Positions 33,107 to 43,652 of a stretch of 64,000 nucleotides of DNA are shown piece by piece. How positions within the stretch are numbered: position 1 is the first letter of the stretch; each line of letters begins with the position of its first letter. The notes under the pieces were generated by a model. The model was not told the origin of the DNA, did not search any database, and worked only from the letters and a program-made list of their open reading frames with translations. The position numbers and the translations under genes were made by a program. The stretch comes from Gracilariopsis chorda (Eukaryota; Rhodophyta; Florideophyceae; Gracilariales; Gracilariaceae), in NCBI GenBank assembly GCA_003194525.1, contig NBIV01000032.1, forward strand, positions 186,001 through 250,000. The letters are read 5' to 3'.

Positions 33107-33440
33107 TTCTAACAAAAATAGTTATAGTTTACGTTGCGCATACGTAGGTTGCGCAGTAGTGCAAACATATACCCTTCTAACAAAAATATTTATAGTTTAC
33201 GTTGCGCATACGTAGGTTGCGCAGGACTGCAAACGTATACCCTTCTAACAAAAATAGTTATAGTTTACGTAGCGCATACGTAGGCTGCGCAGTACTGCAA
33301 ACGTATACCCTTCTAACAAAAGTAGTTATAGTTTACGTAGCGCATACGTAAGCTGCGCAGTATTTCAAACGTATACCCTTCTAACAAAAATAGTTTTAAT
33401 CTATGTAGGGCATAAGTAGGCCATGCAGTTCTAGAACCGT
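33107..33440 (+). repeat. Minisatellite, 68-bp unit, nearly five copies
   Basis: The unit begins TTCTAACAAAAATAGTTATA and contains a near-palindromic core (TTGCGCATACGTAGGTTGCGCA-like). Copies start near 33107, 33175, 33243, 33311 and 33379; the last is diverged. It ends about 320 bp before the Helitron 2 reading frame and may be the subterminal minisatellite of that element. Confidence 0.9.
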
Positions 33441-33761
33441 AGAACGCTGTAACAAGAATAGGAACAAACTATACATTGCATACGTAGGTAAATCGTACTT
33501 TATATGTATTGATGTCTGAAACCAAGACCGAATAAGAATGCAACGCATATGTACTTAGTAAACTACTACGAATGTAAACTCTCCAGGTACTGATGGTGTC
33601 AGGAACATCTTTAGACAATAAAGACAATATGTATATGTATATGTCAGGCGGTAAACTATTATGCAACACCAGTTCTCTACTTAAGGGGCAGAGACGGTTC
33701 ATGTTCCATGGATTGGTGATTACCAAATCTCTCAACCTCTCTCCGGTTCTCTCAGTCCGAC

Positions 33762-36700
33762 ATGAGTTCTTCTTCGCATCGAACCCCATCAAGACGTTGT
33801 GGTCGCCGGTCAGGAGCAGGCCGTCGTCAAAGAGAGAATATACAGCCCGTGCATCAAGGAGACATAACGGATGAGCTTGCGCAGGTGGACTTAGGAACTA
33901 GAACCGAGCTTCCTCAAAATGTTATAGAACCTCATAACCCTGAAGAGATATACTTGAACTCCTTTCATTCTTCCGGTATTCAACAGGAACGAGATAGGAC
34001 GGTTATGCAGTTCGCTGGGTGACCTCGCCAGGGCATTCACTATGGAACAAAATATGTCTGGGATGCAAGGGCAGAAAATATTCGTCAAGGCCTCGCACGT
34101 TCAAGCTCTTCATATCCGAAGTACCAACTAGTCACTGGCACACTTCCAGCGTGTTGTGGGACGTGCGGTGCAAAGGGCCATCGAGCACCTCGGTGTCGTC
34201 TCAAAGATTCGGGGTGGGTGCTTCGTTTTCGTATGTGCAAATATTTTGGCGCAGTTCTGCTTGGTGCAGAGACGGAAGGAACATGCTGTGGATATAAAAG
34301 CTCCAGATCGCTTGGAGTTTCTTTCAGACGAGTGCATATCAATTCGCAACTTGAAGAAATATATCGCTTGCGTTATTTTCAAACGCTATCAACACACTTA
34401 AATGTGTTATTTGCAATCTTTGTCACATTCATGGATATGAAGTACGTTCGGGGTGGAGGTCCGTCATTTCTTCGACTTCAAGGCACTTCTTCTCTTTCTG
34501 TTCCAGGCCAGGACGTGCGCTACACATATTTGTGGTCGAAAGGTCCTCTCAGTCTTAATTCACGGGATTATTATTCTTCTTTCACAAGAAGAATGGTGTC
34601 TAACCCGAATATTCGATACTTGGTTCCAAAGTTGTACGGTCTCATGCAACCAAGACCAGATATTGTCCGACAGAGATATAGAAATTTGTTCAGACCAGAC
34701 AAAAGTGTTCGAAGGAGATCAAACGCGGACGAATCTACCCTGGACTTCTCTGCAGACGCTATTCAAAAAGGAATAGTTTTCCGGAATTATCAACGTGCCC
34801 ATGAAGCCCAAATTGAGGTGAGCTCTGGTCCAGGACCGCTACCAGAAGACAGCCGAGGCCGACCTCTTGCAATGAGAGCTTTTGACGTAGAGCCAAGTGG
34901 ACTGTTCAGGTCGGAAGCCCCAGTTGCCCAGTTGTTAGGCGGAAGAGAATCCCATCACATGTCAACCGGAAATCTTCGACGTCGAGTTGTCAAGTACAAG
35001 CGTTTGAAGCCTGACTCAATGGAAGCTGAGAAGGGAGCTTTTCCACTGCTCTACCGTTACAGTGAGATTCATGCCCCGTATGATACAGCAACATATATTT
35101 CATCGAGGGATGCGAACAACCGAGACGAAAGGAGCCTAACATGGGCAGAACACTCTAAGCGAAGACTGTACACCGATAATGTGCTGCTGAACTCTGGTAA
35201 TATTTTTCAGCAATGGTTGCTTCGTACTAGCACAAACATTGAAGACTTGAGACTTCGCTACTTGGAAACAGAACAGATGAAAATGGTTGAAGAACTGGAG
35301 CTGCAGGCTGGAACCCATACCAGAACAGATGAACTTGGCCCTCCCGGTAAACTATTCCTTCCCGGTAATCAAAAAGACCCTCCGGCGTACTGGAGACAAA
35401 AAAGACTGGATGTGCAAGCAATGGTAGCTCGACTGGGCTTCACGACGATTTTCGTCGCAGTCACAATGAACGTATTGCGCGAAGAGATGAAAAGGCTTAG
35501 TATGGACAACGAAAACATCGGAGCATTTTCTCCACAGGGAGACAGATGCCGTCCTTTTGATAGGCCAGATCTTATTGCAAGAGTGTACAACCAGTATTCC
35601 AATTCAATCATGAAGGATCTACAGAATAATTCAGAAGAGCTCTTTGGCTTGAAGTGCATTGGGATTGCCGCCAAACTTGAGTTCCAGGAGAGAAATACTC
35701 CATATCGTCATATTCGTCTTTGGATGGAGGGGGGCGTAATTGAAGATCCTGAGATCATTGACACTTTGATCAAAGCTGAACTGCCTCGGGGTGACTGGAC
35801 TGAGGACCAGGAACTCCGAAACTTGGTGAAGAAATTCAATATACACAGACACTCTCCATATTGCCGTGGTCGTACCTCTGACGGGAGGTGCAGAATTGGG
35901 TATGATCGACAAGAAATTGTGGCTGAAACAACGATAAATGAGTACACAAATCGAGTTACCTACCGAAGAAGAAGGACAGAAGATTTGAAAGTGGTTCCGT
36001 ACAATCCAGGTCTCACAATGAAGTACAAGGCTCACATCAATGTTGAAAGAAGCCAAGGTGGCAGCGCCGTAGCATAACTGATGAAGTATGCTTTCAAGAG
36101 TGCCAAAGAACAGGATTTGGTTGTATCAAGTCGTACGGAAAGCCAATCAAGTGCACAGAGCGACATGCTTCAAAATGAGATCAGAGCGTGCATGAGAGCG
36201 AGAGTGGGGGGCGCGGTTAAAGCTGCGTGGAACCTCTTTGAGTTCAGGCATGTTCGCATCAATCCAACTGTACAGGCACATGACATACATCTCCGTAGAG
36301 AGTGACAGGTTTTTATTCGAAATGTAAGACTGCCTAGACGTCTGAAGTCTTCCGAGCTGGAAAGATATTTCAGAAGACGCTCCCGGTACACGGACTTGGA
36401 CTACATGACATACTACGAGACTGTACGTGTATGCGATAAGCTACTCCGCTCTGTACCAGAGTCTGACTCCACTCGGGATGGAGGAAGTCCCCGAATGTAC
36501 GTAGTGCAGCGATCCGAAAATGATCGAACTAGGACTCAAATTAGATTTGCTTCTCCCGCAATTCTCGAACTATTCGCTCTTCAAATATTGCTCATGAACT
36601 CTGCATTCGGCTCCTTTGATGATCCGAAACGTGTTGGGAGCGAATGCTACTCAACTTATAGAGAAGCGGCAGTAGCTCGTGGACTATATATCCATGGTGA

Positions 36701-36986
36701 CGAGTACGAAACGGCTTTTGATGAGTCAGTAAAATACCATGCTACTCCTGCTAAGCTGCGTTAATTGGTCGTCACTTCCTTTCAACAAGGGATAAATCCT
36801 AAAACTGTGATTGAAAAGCACGAACGAGCTCTAACTGCAGATATAACCAAGGGAAACCGAGCACAAAGAAGAGAAGAACTACTTCGAAGAATCATTGAGA
36901 TTTCGGACAGACATGGCGGTCGGCTTATTAGAAATGATCCGTTCTTTCATCATACTGTATCGAAACTTCATCTCAGAGAGAGCTAA
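33762..36986 (+). pseudogene. Helitron 2 Rep region (HUH nuclease with CCHC knuckle), broken by stops
   Basis: All of this stretch is in one frame. ATG 33762 starts MSSSSHRTPSRRCGRR. A TGA at 34020-34022 replaces a residue that is Arg in Helitron 1. A CCHC knuckle follows (CGTCGAKGHRAPRC, about 34,165-34,205), then MKYVRGGGPSFLRLQG (Helitron-like N domain), WAEHSKRRLYTDNVLLNSG, TIFVAVTMNVLREEM and RPFDRPDLIARVYNQYSN. The HUH site reads TPYRHIRLWMEGG, so the first His is Tyr. The tyrosine motif reads A-stop-LMKYAFK: TAA at 36075-36077 replaces the first catalytic Tyr and the second is present. Further stops lie at 36303, 36762 and 36984. The 36396-36764 part contains ILELFALQILLMN and TYREAAVARGLY. 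Confidence 0.9.
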
Positions 36987-38572
36987 CTGCAATTAGCAGA
37001 GGAACAAGCTGCAGTATGTTGCTGCTCTTCTTCGAGGTCCAGGCGAAGGTTAAAAGAGAGATATAATGATCTGAAAGAAAACCAGAAGCACGTTTTTGAC
37101 AAAATAATGAGAGAAATACAATATCGAGATAGAATGGGGGAGTCTGAAAGACGCAACACACACGGAAGCGTTTTCTTCTTACAAGGACGAGCGGGGACAG
37201 GGAAGACCTACCTCCTATCTTTGCTGAGGATATTGTTGAGCACGAAGGCTTATTGGTGCATATGACAGCCACAAAAGGTATTGCTGCTGCCCTATATGAA
37301 GGCGGAAGAACTTTGAATAGTTTGCTTGGATTAGGAGTTGATGACAACAAATATTCGCAGATTAGGGAGCGTCGGACACTTTCCAAGTGCGGACCACGAT
37401 CACAGAGAGCAGAACTAGTACGGAAGATTATTATGCTGGTAATTGATGAAGCTTCAATGTGCCCAAAAATGCTCTTCGAGATTGTGAACACCATTCTGAA
37501 GGACTTAAGAAACTCTACGAAAGACTTTGGAGGCATGGTTGAAGTTATGGCAGGCGTTTATATGCAACTGCTTCCAGTCGTTCCAAGAACAATAACAGTG
37601 CCCAAAAGGGATGGAACAATTCGTGTTATCCTAGTGAGTCTCCTACGGGAGCTTCCATGGTACACTTGCGAGCTTTGGGACAGAAGAGTCAAATTTATTC
37701 GCCTTACAGAACAGGTTCGTCAACAAGATAATCCAGTTTTTACAAAAGGTTTGCTCAGTCTTGGTCGTGGGACGTTTCCAGCATCTGCAAGGCTTCCGCT
37801 TATGTCTACGTCAGATGTAAACGAAGCATACAAGCTGCTTTGGAAATGGTTTAGAACACGGAAGAAAGGAGATGTCAAGCTCAACCGATTGATTGTTGCG
37901 CCAACAAACCAATTAGTGGAGGAACATAACCAGAACGCATTGGAGTATTTCCCAGGAAGGAGGTTTGACTTGAAGTCTGCAACGACGAGCGTTCCCAACC
38001 GAGGGCCAACCGGTGAAAACTTTCACACAAATAGTATCATTGGACCTGAAATGACGTATAATTACGCTCCAACTGGAGTCCCGCACCACCATTTGAAACT
38101 GAAGTTGGGTGTTCCTGTTATGGTGATTCGAAATGTACTTCATCCGCACTTGCTGAATGGAAAGATGTTTATCGTCACCAGCATTTCTCGCAGAGTGATT
38201 CGACTTTCGGGCATCGATGAACATGGGGAAATTCAGCAAAGCTTTTTACTGCACCGTATTGACTTTGTTTTCGAGTTTGCATATGTGAAAATCAAACGTC
38301 GACAGTTTCCCATCAGATTGGCATTTGCAGCAACTGTGCATAAAGCGCAAGGACAAACGCTGAAGAAAATGATAATTGACTTTCGAACAGACTTTTTTTC
38401 GCCGGGTCAGGTCTATGTTGGAGTTTCGCGTGTCAGAACATCTGATGATGTGTTACTGCTGCATAGTGAAGATGAAACGCCTCGAAATGCGCAGGATTTC
38501 CATCCAATGCCGGTGAGCATCAAAAACCCTGTTCTCCAAGAAGCTGTAGACTTTGTAGAGGGGCGTCATTAG
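36987..38572 (+). pseudogene. Helitron 2 PIF1-like helicase domain, one frameshift
   Basis: Continues Rep in the same frame with ENQKHVFDKIM and an intact Walker A GRAGTGKTY (about 37,185-37,211). A one-base deletion near 37,228 moves the rest into the 37253-38572 frame: TATKGIAAALYEGGRTLNS, Walker B VIDEASM, LTEQVRQQDNPVF, LIVAPTNQLVEEHN, the LKLGVPVMVIRN block and the final FAATVHKAQGQTL...GQVYVGVSRV motif. Apart from the frameshift, all the helicase motifs I can name are present, unlike Helitron 1, where Walker A has lost its Lys. The protein ends at 38572. Confidence 0.92.
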
Positions 38573-38690
38573 TTTCATATACTTTAATTTATGCGTAAAC
38601 CAAAATTTGTGCAGATATCTTATGCAAACTTTTGACCGCAGCGCAACGCGCCGCCTGCGGCCGAAGGCCACTTTTCTTTGTATTTTAAAT

Positions 38691-40191
38691 AATGTTTGAG
38701 GGTAGTTGCCGCAGGTCACAATGCCTCGTCGACCATATAGATTGGCTGAGTGCTGCCGACCTCCGACGAGTAAAGACGAGCAGCATCGAAGTCTTCATGC
38801 TACCGAATGCAAGTAGTAGGCTCCAAAGGCCTCCAATTCATCACTACCATTCTCCCGACCGGTAGAGACCTAAGATAGTGCCCACTCATTGCGCCTCCCT
38901 GCCAGTTAGTGCCCACATCACCAGTAAACTCAGTAGACTGTCACCCCTTGGATGGCTCTCGGCCGCTATTACTCCTTAGTAGACTAGTACTCCAGTCAGC
39001 CAAATGACGTATTATTCTACTACCAATTCTTCGGAACGTCTTCATGGTGCTGAAAATGCAAAAAACATAGTTCAGAAAAAACTAGTTCGTTCGCTTTCAG
39101 AACGTGTAGCAAAATTGATGACAAGCTCGTCTTAGGTGGCGCCGATGCAAGTAGGGTTGCACAAACAAACTGACTTCATCTTCTTAAAGTGGCGCAGAGC
39201 ATTGGTTTTAGGTAAGCTCTCATCTTCTGAGAGAGAAAAAGAGGAAGAGAAATAAGATGGACTCGCGTGGCTGCCATCGGTTACAGCTGCCAAAGAGTGT
39301 GGCGATGGCGCGTCATCGACCTGCGCCAAATCGGCTTCTTTAACATCTCCTAGATTAAAGCAGTCGAGGGTCATACGAAACACCTGCCAAAATGCAGAGA
39401 CACACAAAAAGAGCGAGAGCGAAGTGCAAAACAAAGATAGATGTTTTTCTCAGCTTTCCAGAGCGTTTCGAAATCTGGTGCTCTGACAACTCTATGAAAC
39501 TGTATGTGGGATTTCTCAGCCCTCAAACCTTTAACGTCTGTAGTTTTGAGTGGAAAGCTCTTTCAAAGACGAATACAAAGATACTGATACCGTGAGATCG
39601 ACAAAATTTGCCATTCTGAGGTCCCGTCGGTGTTTTCGGAATGCTAGTTTGACAATCAAAAGGGAAAGAATTGAAATGGACGGATATCGACTCTTAAAAC
39701 CCACTTTTGAATGAATCAATTTCCATCAAAATATTTTCACACATTCAACACTGCTAGTTTTTTGAAAGTATAAACTAGTAAAGCACTTCACATTTCCAAG
39801 TTATTTCGGACCAAAAACCGAGTCCGGACTCCGCGAAGTGGAGTCCAGACTCCACTACTACATACCTTCACATGTGAACGTGAGATTGAAAATCTGACCG
39901 GACCACCGGAACTGCCCCTTCAAATAGAAGGATAGGATGCTCAGATAAATACATATATAAGAAATACATTAGAGTTTACAAAACATGATAGCCCTCGCTA
40001 TCCTTCACTCGTTGTCAGTGTCTGCGGCCTTGCATAGCATGCACCAGTCCACGAGCCAGCGCAAAACGCTCGGCATCACCTGCTCCACTTCATCCCCGTG
40101 CGCCATAATAATTACGCTCCCGCATTTCGCTCTCCAACAACCCCTTTGCTCCCCTTTCTCCTTCCAATCCTTCAACTCTCCTTCCCGCACC
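38691..40191. other. Intergenic region with a short hairpin
   Basis: 1.5 kb without a supported gene. A 100-codon minus-strand frame at 39132-39434 (Ser-rich, SLSEDESLP) could be a small protein but matches nothing I know. At 39,823-39,855 GAGTCCGGACTCC and GGAGTCCAGACTC form a hairpin with a short loop, a possible subterminal repeat of the neighbouring transposase remnant. The plus strand turns markedly C-rich from about 40,100. Confidence 0.5.
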
Positions 40192-41210
40192 ATGTTCCCC
40201 TGTTGCTACCCTCGCTGCTCCTTCCACGGCCGCACCACATACTCTCTTCAGAGTCACCAACGCAGGTGCCCCCATCGCCTCACCGCCAACAAGCGTTCCT
40301 CCTCCACAGCCACCGCTCCAGTTCAGTTCCCTCCCAGGACCAAGAAGCGAAAATCCGTTCCCAACCTCTCCATCAATTCTCCTCCCCTTCCCTCTCACCG
40401 TCCTTCCGACAACGTCCCCCTCGCCGATGATGATCCATATGAACTTCAACAGGCTTCCCTCTCTCTTCAAACCCAAGACGCTTACCATATCCGCTTCTCT
40501 CTTCTTACAACATCTTCGCCTTCGAGCCACTGCATAACTTCCACCTCGGCGTCTCTAAACTCATCAAAGCCACCGCAATCGAACGTCTCCGATCCGATTC
40601 CCTCTTCTCCATTGTCGGTCCCAGCAAATCCAAGAGATCCTTCCAATCCATCCGCACCTCCATCCTCAAACACTCCAACTCCATTCTTGCGGCCATCGAA
40701 AAAGATTCCCCTGCAACTGGACTCCACATAGACTTCTCCACCTCCGACAACGCTCAAGCTCTTAACGGCTTCTTCACCACAGAAGGACTCCGTGGAATGC
40801 TCGAAGCAAAAGATTACCGCGCACTCGACATGGTATTCCCCTTCATCGGAGCATTCTTCGACAGATGCTGCAACGAAATCGACTCCTCCCCAATCACTTC
40901 CGTCTTCACCAAGTACACAGATCTCGTTCTCTACGCCATGCGATACAACTCCACTTCCGAATGGACCGAAGACTCTCTCAAATCACTCGAACGACAGATC
41001 AGATCCTTCAAACTCACAGCCACCACCGTCCTCGGACCCTACCACTCTTCGCACCTCGGTACCCTCAAGTTCCATCTCCTCGATCACATCGTCGACGACA
41101 TACGTAGATACGGAGGTCTGCACTTCAACGACGCAGGCATATTCGAACATGCCCACGTCCTCTTCAAATCTCACTACTCCAAGACATCCAAACATTCTCC
41201 AATTCCTCAT
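40192..41210 (+). pseudogene. TNP2-like (CACTA-type) transposase remnant
   Basis: ATG 40192 starts a Cys/His cluster CCYPRCSFHGRTTYSLQSHQ + RRCPHR that looks like a C2H2-type finger, then a Ser/Pro-rich region. From about 40,500 the sense passes to another frame, with FAFEPLHNFHLGVSKLIKA, DFSTSDNAQALNGFFTTEG, LEAKDYRALDMVFPFIGAFF and LGTLKFHLLDHIVDDIRRYG, ending in FEHAHVLFKSHYSKTSK at about 41,205. The PLHxxHLG and KFHLLxH...DIRRYG...FKxxYxxTS blocks are typical of TNP2-like and related transposase proteins. The large central part expected between the finger and PLHNFHLG is missing. Codons are strongly C-ending. Its 3' end overlaps the convergent methyltransferase-SET gene. Confidence 0.55.
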
Positions 41211-41768
41211 GGTGCCGTTCCCTCACTCTCTCCCATGCCACCCCAATTATGTTCTCCAGAGCAAGCGGGAGATACTCACCAAACAACTTTGAAAACAATA
41301 ACTGCCGTTTTCCTCCACGGCCCACATTCGTGTCCAACCCAGTCAAAACACATCCGATCCAAGCATCCAAGCGTGCCAAATGCATCACAGTTCCATCCAC
41401 ATAATCGGTCTTCCCTTCGCCTCCCGGTACCACCTCATATCCCATAAACTCTGCCAGCACTTCTACCGCAGCTCCGTTCTTAAAGTACATTTCCTCCCCA
41501 CCAAAGTCCCTTAACCTTCGAGCAACTTGAAATCCAGAATATGTAAGATCGTCAATCGCACTCATTCTCCATGCACATAAGATTCGGCTCTTCTCTACCT
41601 CCTTTCCCATTAACTTGCATCTCGCTTCCTCTAACTGCTTCTTCAATTCCACATCAAGCTCCGTCCCCTCCTGAGGTCTCACACGTCTTGCTATCAAGTC
41701 ATACCCAAGTAGCGAAAACAACTTTTCCCGTGCCGCCCTAGGCCAGGTGAACGTTTCATCCGCACGTT
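41164..41768 (-). pseudogene. C-terminal part of the methyltransferase-SET protein, one frame shifted
   Basis: Continues the SET frame after a one-base shift near 41,765: KKREANV passes to ADETFTWPRAAREKLFSLLGYDLIARR. About 200 residues follow (DLTYSGFQVARRLRDFGGEE, ALENIIGVAWERVRERHHEE) to a stop at 41164. No domain recognised; it is charged and probably helical. The shift could be a mutation or a very small unseen intron. Confidence 0.5.
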
Positions 41769-42338
41769 AGCCTCACGCTTTTTCACAAGGCCATCTACCG
41801 TAGCATCTAAGTCCTTATCGCCTTCGACATACTTAGGGTCGTTAATATACCCTGCAACACAAAACGGAGCTGGAACAACCCAAAGAATCGGGTTGGTTTG
41901 TTTTCCATGGTTCAGTGTTCTCCGATGAGGTAGTGCAGAGAACTGATGCCCATGAACATCCACCTCCACCGCATATTTTCGAAAGCGATCCTTCGTCACA
42001 CCCATAACTCCGTCCCCGTAGGTCTTGTGCACTTCTTTACGGTTCGTCAGATCATGATACACGAGTGTCCCATAGAAGTAGCACACTACCTCCCCTACAG
42101 CAATTCGACGAGTTGCAAACACTCCAACACCAGCGTTATCGTGGCGAATAGTAGACTTGCTGATTCGTAGTCCATAATGCACAGCTTCCATTGCCAGCAG
42201 CGAGTTCATGTTCTCCAGATTCATCCTACCCTGCAGCACGCTAGGCCATTGATCGAAGGTCCTGCTCTTACCCAATTTGGCTACCTCTTCACTTCTCCAC
42301 AGCGTCGACAGGAACTGGACGACGTGTGGGGGAAGCAT
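41694..42338 (-). pseudogene. SET-domain part of a fused methyltransferase-SET protein
   Basis: The frame begins directly after the TAG that ends the methyltransferase part and is in phase with it. After about 65 residues comes a SET core: NAGVGVFATRRIAVGEVVCYF + YG (residues 69-90), with KYAVEVDVHGHQFSALP further on. The segment PAPFCVAGYINDPKY stands in for the RFINHSCxPN block, followed by KKREANV. The NHSC motif is degenerate (YINDP), as in some divergent plant-type SET proteins, so lysine methylation activity is uncertain. The fold is inferred from the G-x-G-x-F-A-T-R start and the order of blocks. Confidence 0.6.
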
Positions 42339-43508
42339 CTAGTACGGAGAAAAGCCATTGACTGCCTTCCATGACAAGGTATGCCTCAATCTGCCCATTG
42401 GAAATGCGATGACAACAGTATGGGCCATCTTCCTGAGCTCTTGGTTCTTCTCAAGATTGGTGTTTCCCTCCCGGATTATAGAAGCAAAACGAACAATAGC
42501 AGCATGCTTTGCGTGTTCAAAGCAAGCTTTATCGTCTTCACATCCTACAAATATCCGGTGCTTCGGCAGTTCCATGCATGCCATCGCTGTAGAGAACGTC
42601 CCCGCAAAGAGGTCAACCACTAGGTCTCCTGGCTGACTAAACCTGCAAATGAGTTCCTTCAGCAATGCCCTACACTTCTGTTCCGGTCGCACCTTTTTCC
42701 TCGTAGTGATTCTCTCCGAGTTTGTCACATTCCATAGCAGAGTTTCGCCATAAGACATAGGCGGCACCTGGTCTATGATTGCGTGATATGCCGGGTAGCG
42801 TGAAGGGATAAAATTAAAGTTCTCATAGTTCACCATTCTGTGCTGTTGGGAATACGGGACCCCAGAGCGCACTGCATGTACGGCATACTCCGACGTCTGG
42901 TACAGCCGACAGCTCCGCCTTCCCGGATTACCCATCGAGTTCCCCATGGATCGTACGAACTGGAGGGGTTGTTCGTCCACGACAAAAGAAAAACGAGTTG
43001 TGCCAGAGTCATCTGTGTACGTAACACTCCGCAGCATCTCCCGCCACTTCTGTATCTGATCCCACGAGCAGAACAATATAACATGCCCACCGGGACGTAG
43101 CAACTTTGAAATTCTTTTCCCTGCCCGGGCCATGGTCTTCTCGGTGAGAACATCATGACCACTGTTCTCCCGATTACGCTCCGCACGAGTCCCATATGGG
43201 GGATCCGAAAGCACGAACTGTACCCTTCCTTCAATGGATAGTTCGCTGTCCCCGGACTTGTTGTCGTCGACTTCGACAAGGTCTTGGAAACTGCAGTTGT
43301 GAAGACGGAAGCTGCGGGACATCTGCCTCTCACAGTACTCGTACGACATCAACTGATCTAAAGTCTTCGGATACGGTGGAGGTTGAACACCAGTCTCCTT
43401 CACGCTGTACGTCAGTCTCTGAGACAATGTCGTTGTCTGCAGACCAGTAGTAGATCTTGGAGCAGCCACACTCTCCACCACCTCTTCGACCTCATTATCC
43501 CCACCCAG
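42339..43508 (-). CDS. DNA N6-adenine-type methyltransferase (N4/N6 family), likely fused to the SET part
   Basis: Adds a methyl group from SAM to an exocyclic amino group of DNA, by family. Numbering from the GTG at 43481, motif IV is FVLSDPPYGT (D93-P-P-Y) and the SAM site is GDLVVDLFAGTFSTA (286-300), preceded by KVRPEQKCRALLKELICRFS. This is the IV-before-I order of the beta class. DPPY favours adenine as target; the activity is inferred. There is no ATG at the left of the frame. It stays open to 43508, where TTTTCTGAACAG looks like a 3' splice site, so an upstream exon is likely. The frame ends in TAG at 42339-42341, followed in phase by the SET frame, so the stop may be a mutation in a longer protein of about 780 residues. 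Confidence 0.8.
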   Translation of the reverse strand: MGGDNEVEEVVESVAAPRSTTGLQTTTLSQRLTYSVKETGVQPPPYPKTLDQLMSYEYCERQMSRSFRLHNCSFQDLVEVDDNKSGDSELSIEGRVQFVLSDPPYGTRAERNRENSGHDVLTEKTMARAGKRISKLLRPGGHVILFCSWDQIQKWREMLRSVTYTDDSGTTRFSFVVDEQPLQFVRSMGNSMGNPGRRSCRLYQTSEYAVHAVRSGVPYSQQHRMVNYENFNFIPSRYPAYHAIIDQVPPMSYGETLLWNVTNSERITTRKKVRPEQKCRALLKELICRFSQPGDLVVDLFAGTFSTAMACMELPKHRIFVGCEDDKACFEHAKHAAIVRFASIIREGNTNLEKNQELRKMAHTVVIAFPMGRLRHTLSWKAVNGFSPY

Positions 43509-43510
43509 CT

Positions 43511-43637
43511 GTTCAGAAAATCAAAAAATTAGTGTAAAATGAACCATGCATCTTCCGCCCATGACCTACTAGGTCGTACCGCAGATGTCCGTTCATTCCA
43601 GACACTAATTTTAAACTAATTTTTTGATTTTCGGAAC
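43511..43637. repeat. 23-bp inverted repeat around an 80-bp spacer
   Basis: GTTC-AGAAAATCAAAAAATTAGT (43511-43533) is matched by the reverse complement of 43615-43637 with one mismatch. The left arm supplies the pyrimidine tract of the putative splice acceptor of the methyltransferase gene. It could be a tiny transposon or the hairpin of an intron. Confidence 0.85.
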
Positions 43638-43652
43638 TGCTGGCCGCCACGT

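Larger units (their letters stand above)
33441..38690 (+). mobile_element. Helitron 2 (about 5.2 kb, recently inactivated)
   Basis: A second autonomous-type Helitron in plus orientation. One long reading frame runs from ATG 33762 to 38572, broken by only five stops and one frameshift. The 3' flank at 38,635-38,670 (GCGCAACGCGCC...GCGGCCGAAGGCC) resembles the GC-rich 3' end of Helitron 1 and its short copies. The 5' border is unknown; the minisatellite at 33,107-33,440 may lie inside it. Protein similarity to Helitron 1 runs through the whole length, so both belong to one superfamily branch. Confidence 0.75.

Noticed and set aside
33107-33440. Regular repeats that might suggest a CRISPR-like array
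   Set aside because: The 68-bp units follow each other with no unique spacers, the context is a eukaryotic transposon region, and no cas genes exist.
40005-40757. Several Gly/Glu-rich minus-strand frames over the transposase remnant
   Set aside because: Shadows produced by C-ending codons of the plus-strand gene.
42339-42341. Programmed readthrough of the TAG between methyltransferase and SET parts
   Set aside because: Possible, but a one-base shift also breaks the SET part further on, so simple decay explains both; no flanking recoding signal recognised.
42339-43508. Bacterial contamination as source of the methyltransferase
   Set aside because: No bacterial operon context; flanked by eukaryotic transposon debris, fused to a SET-like domain and with a likely splice acceptor.
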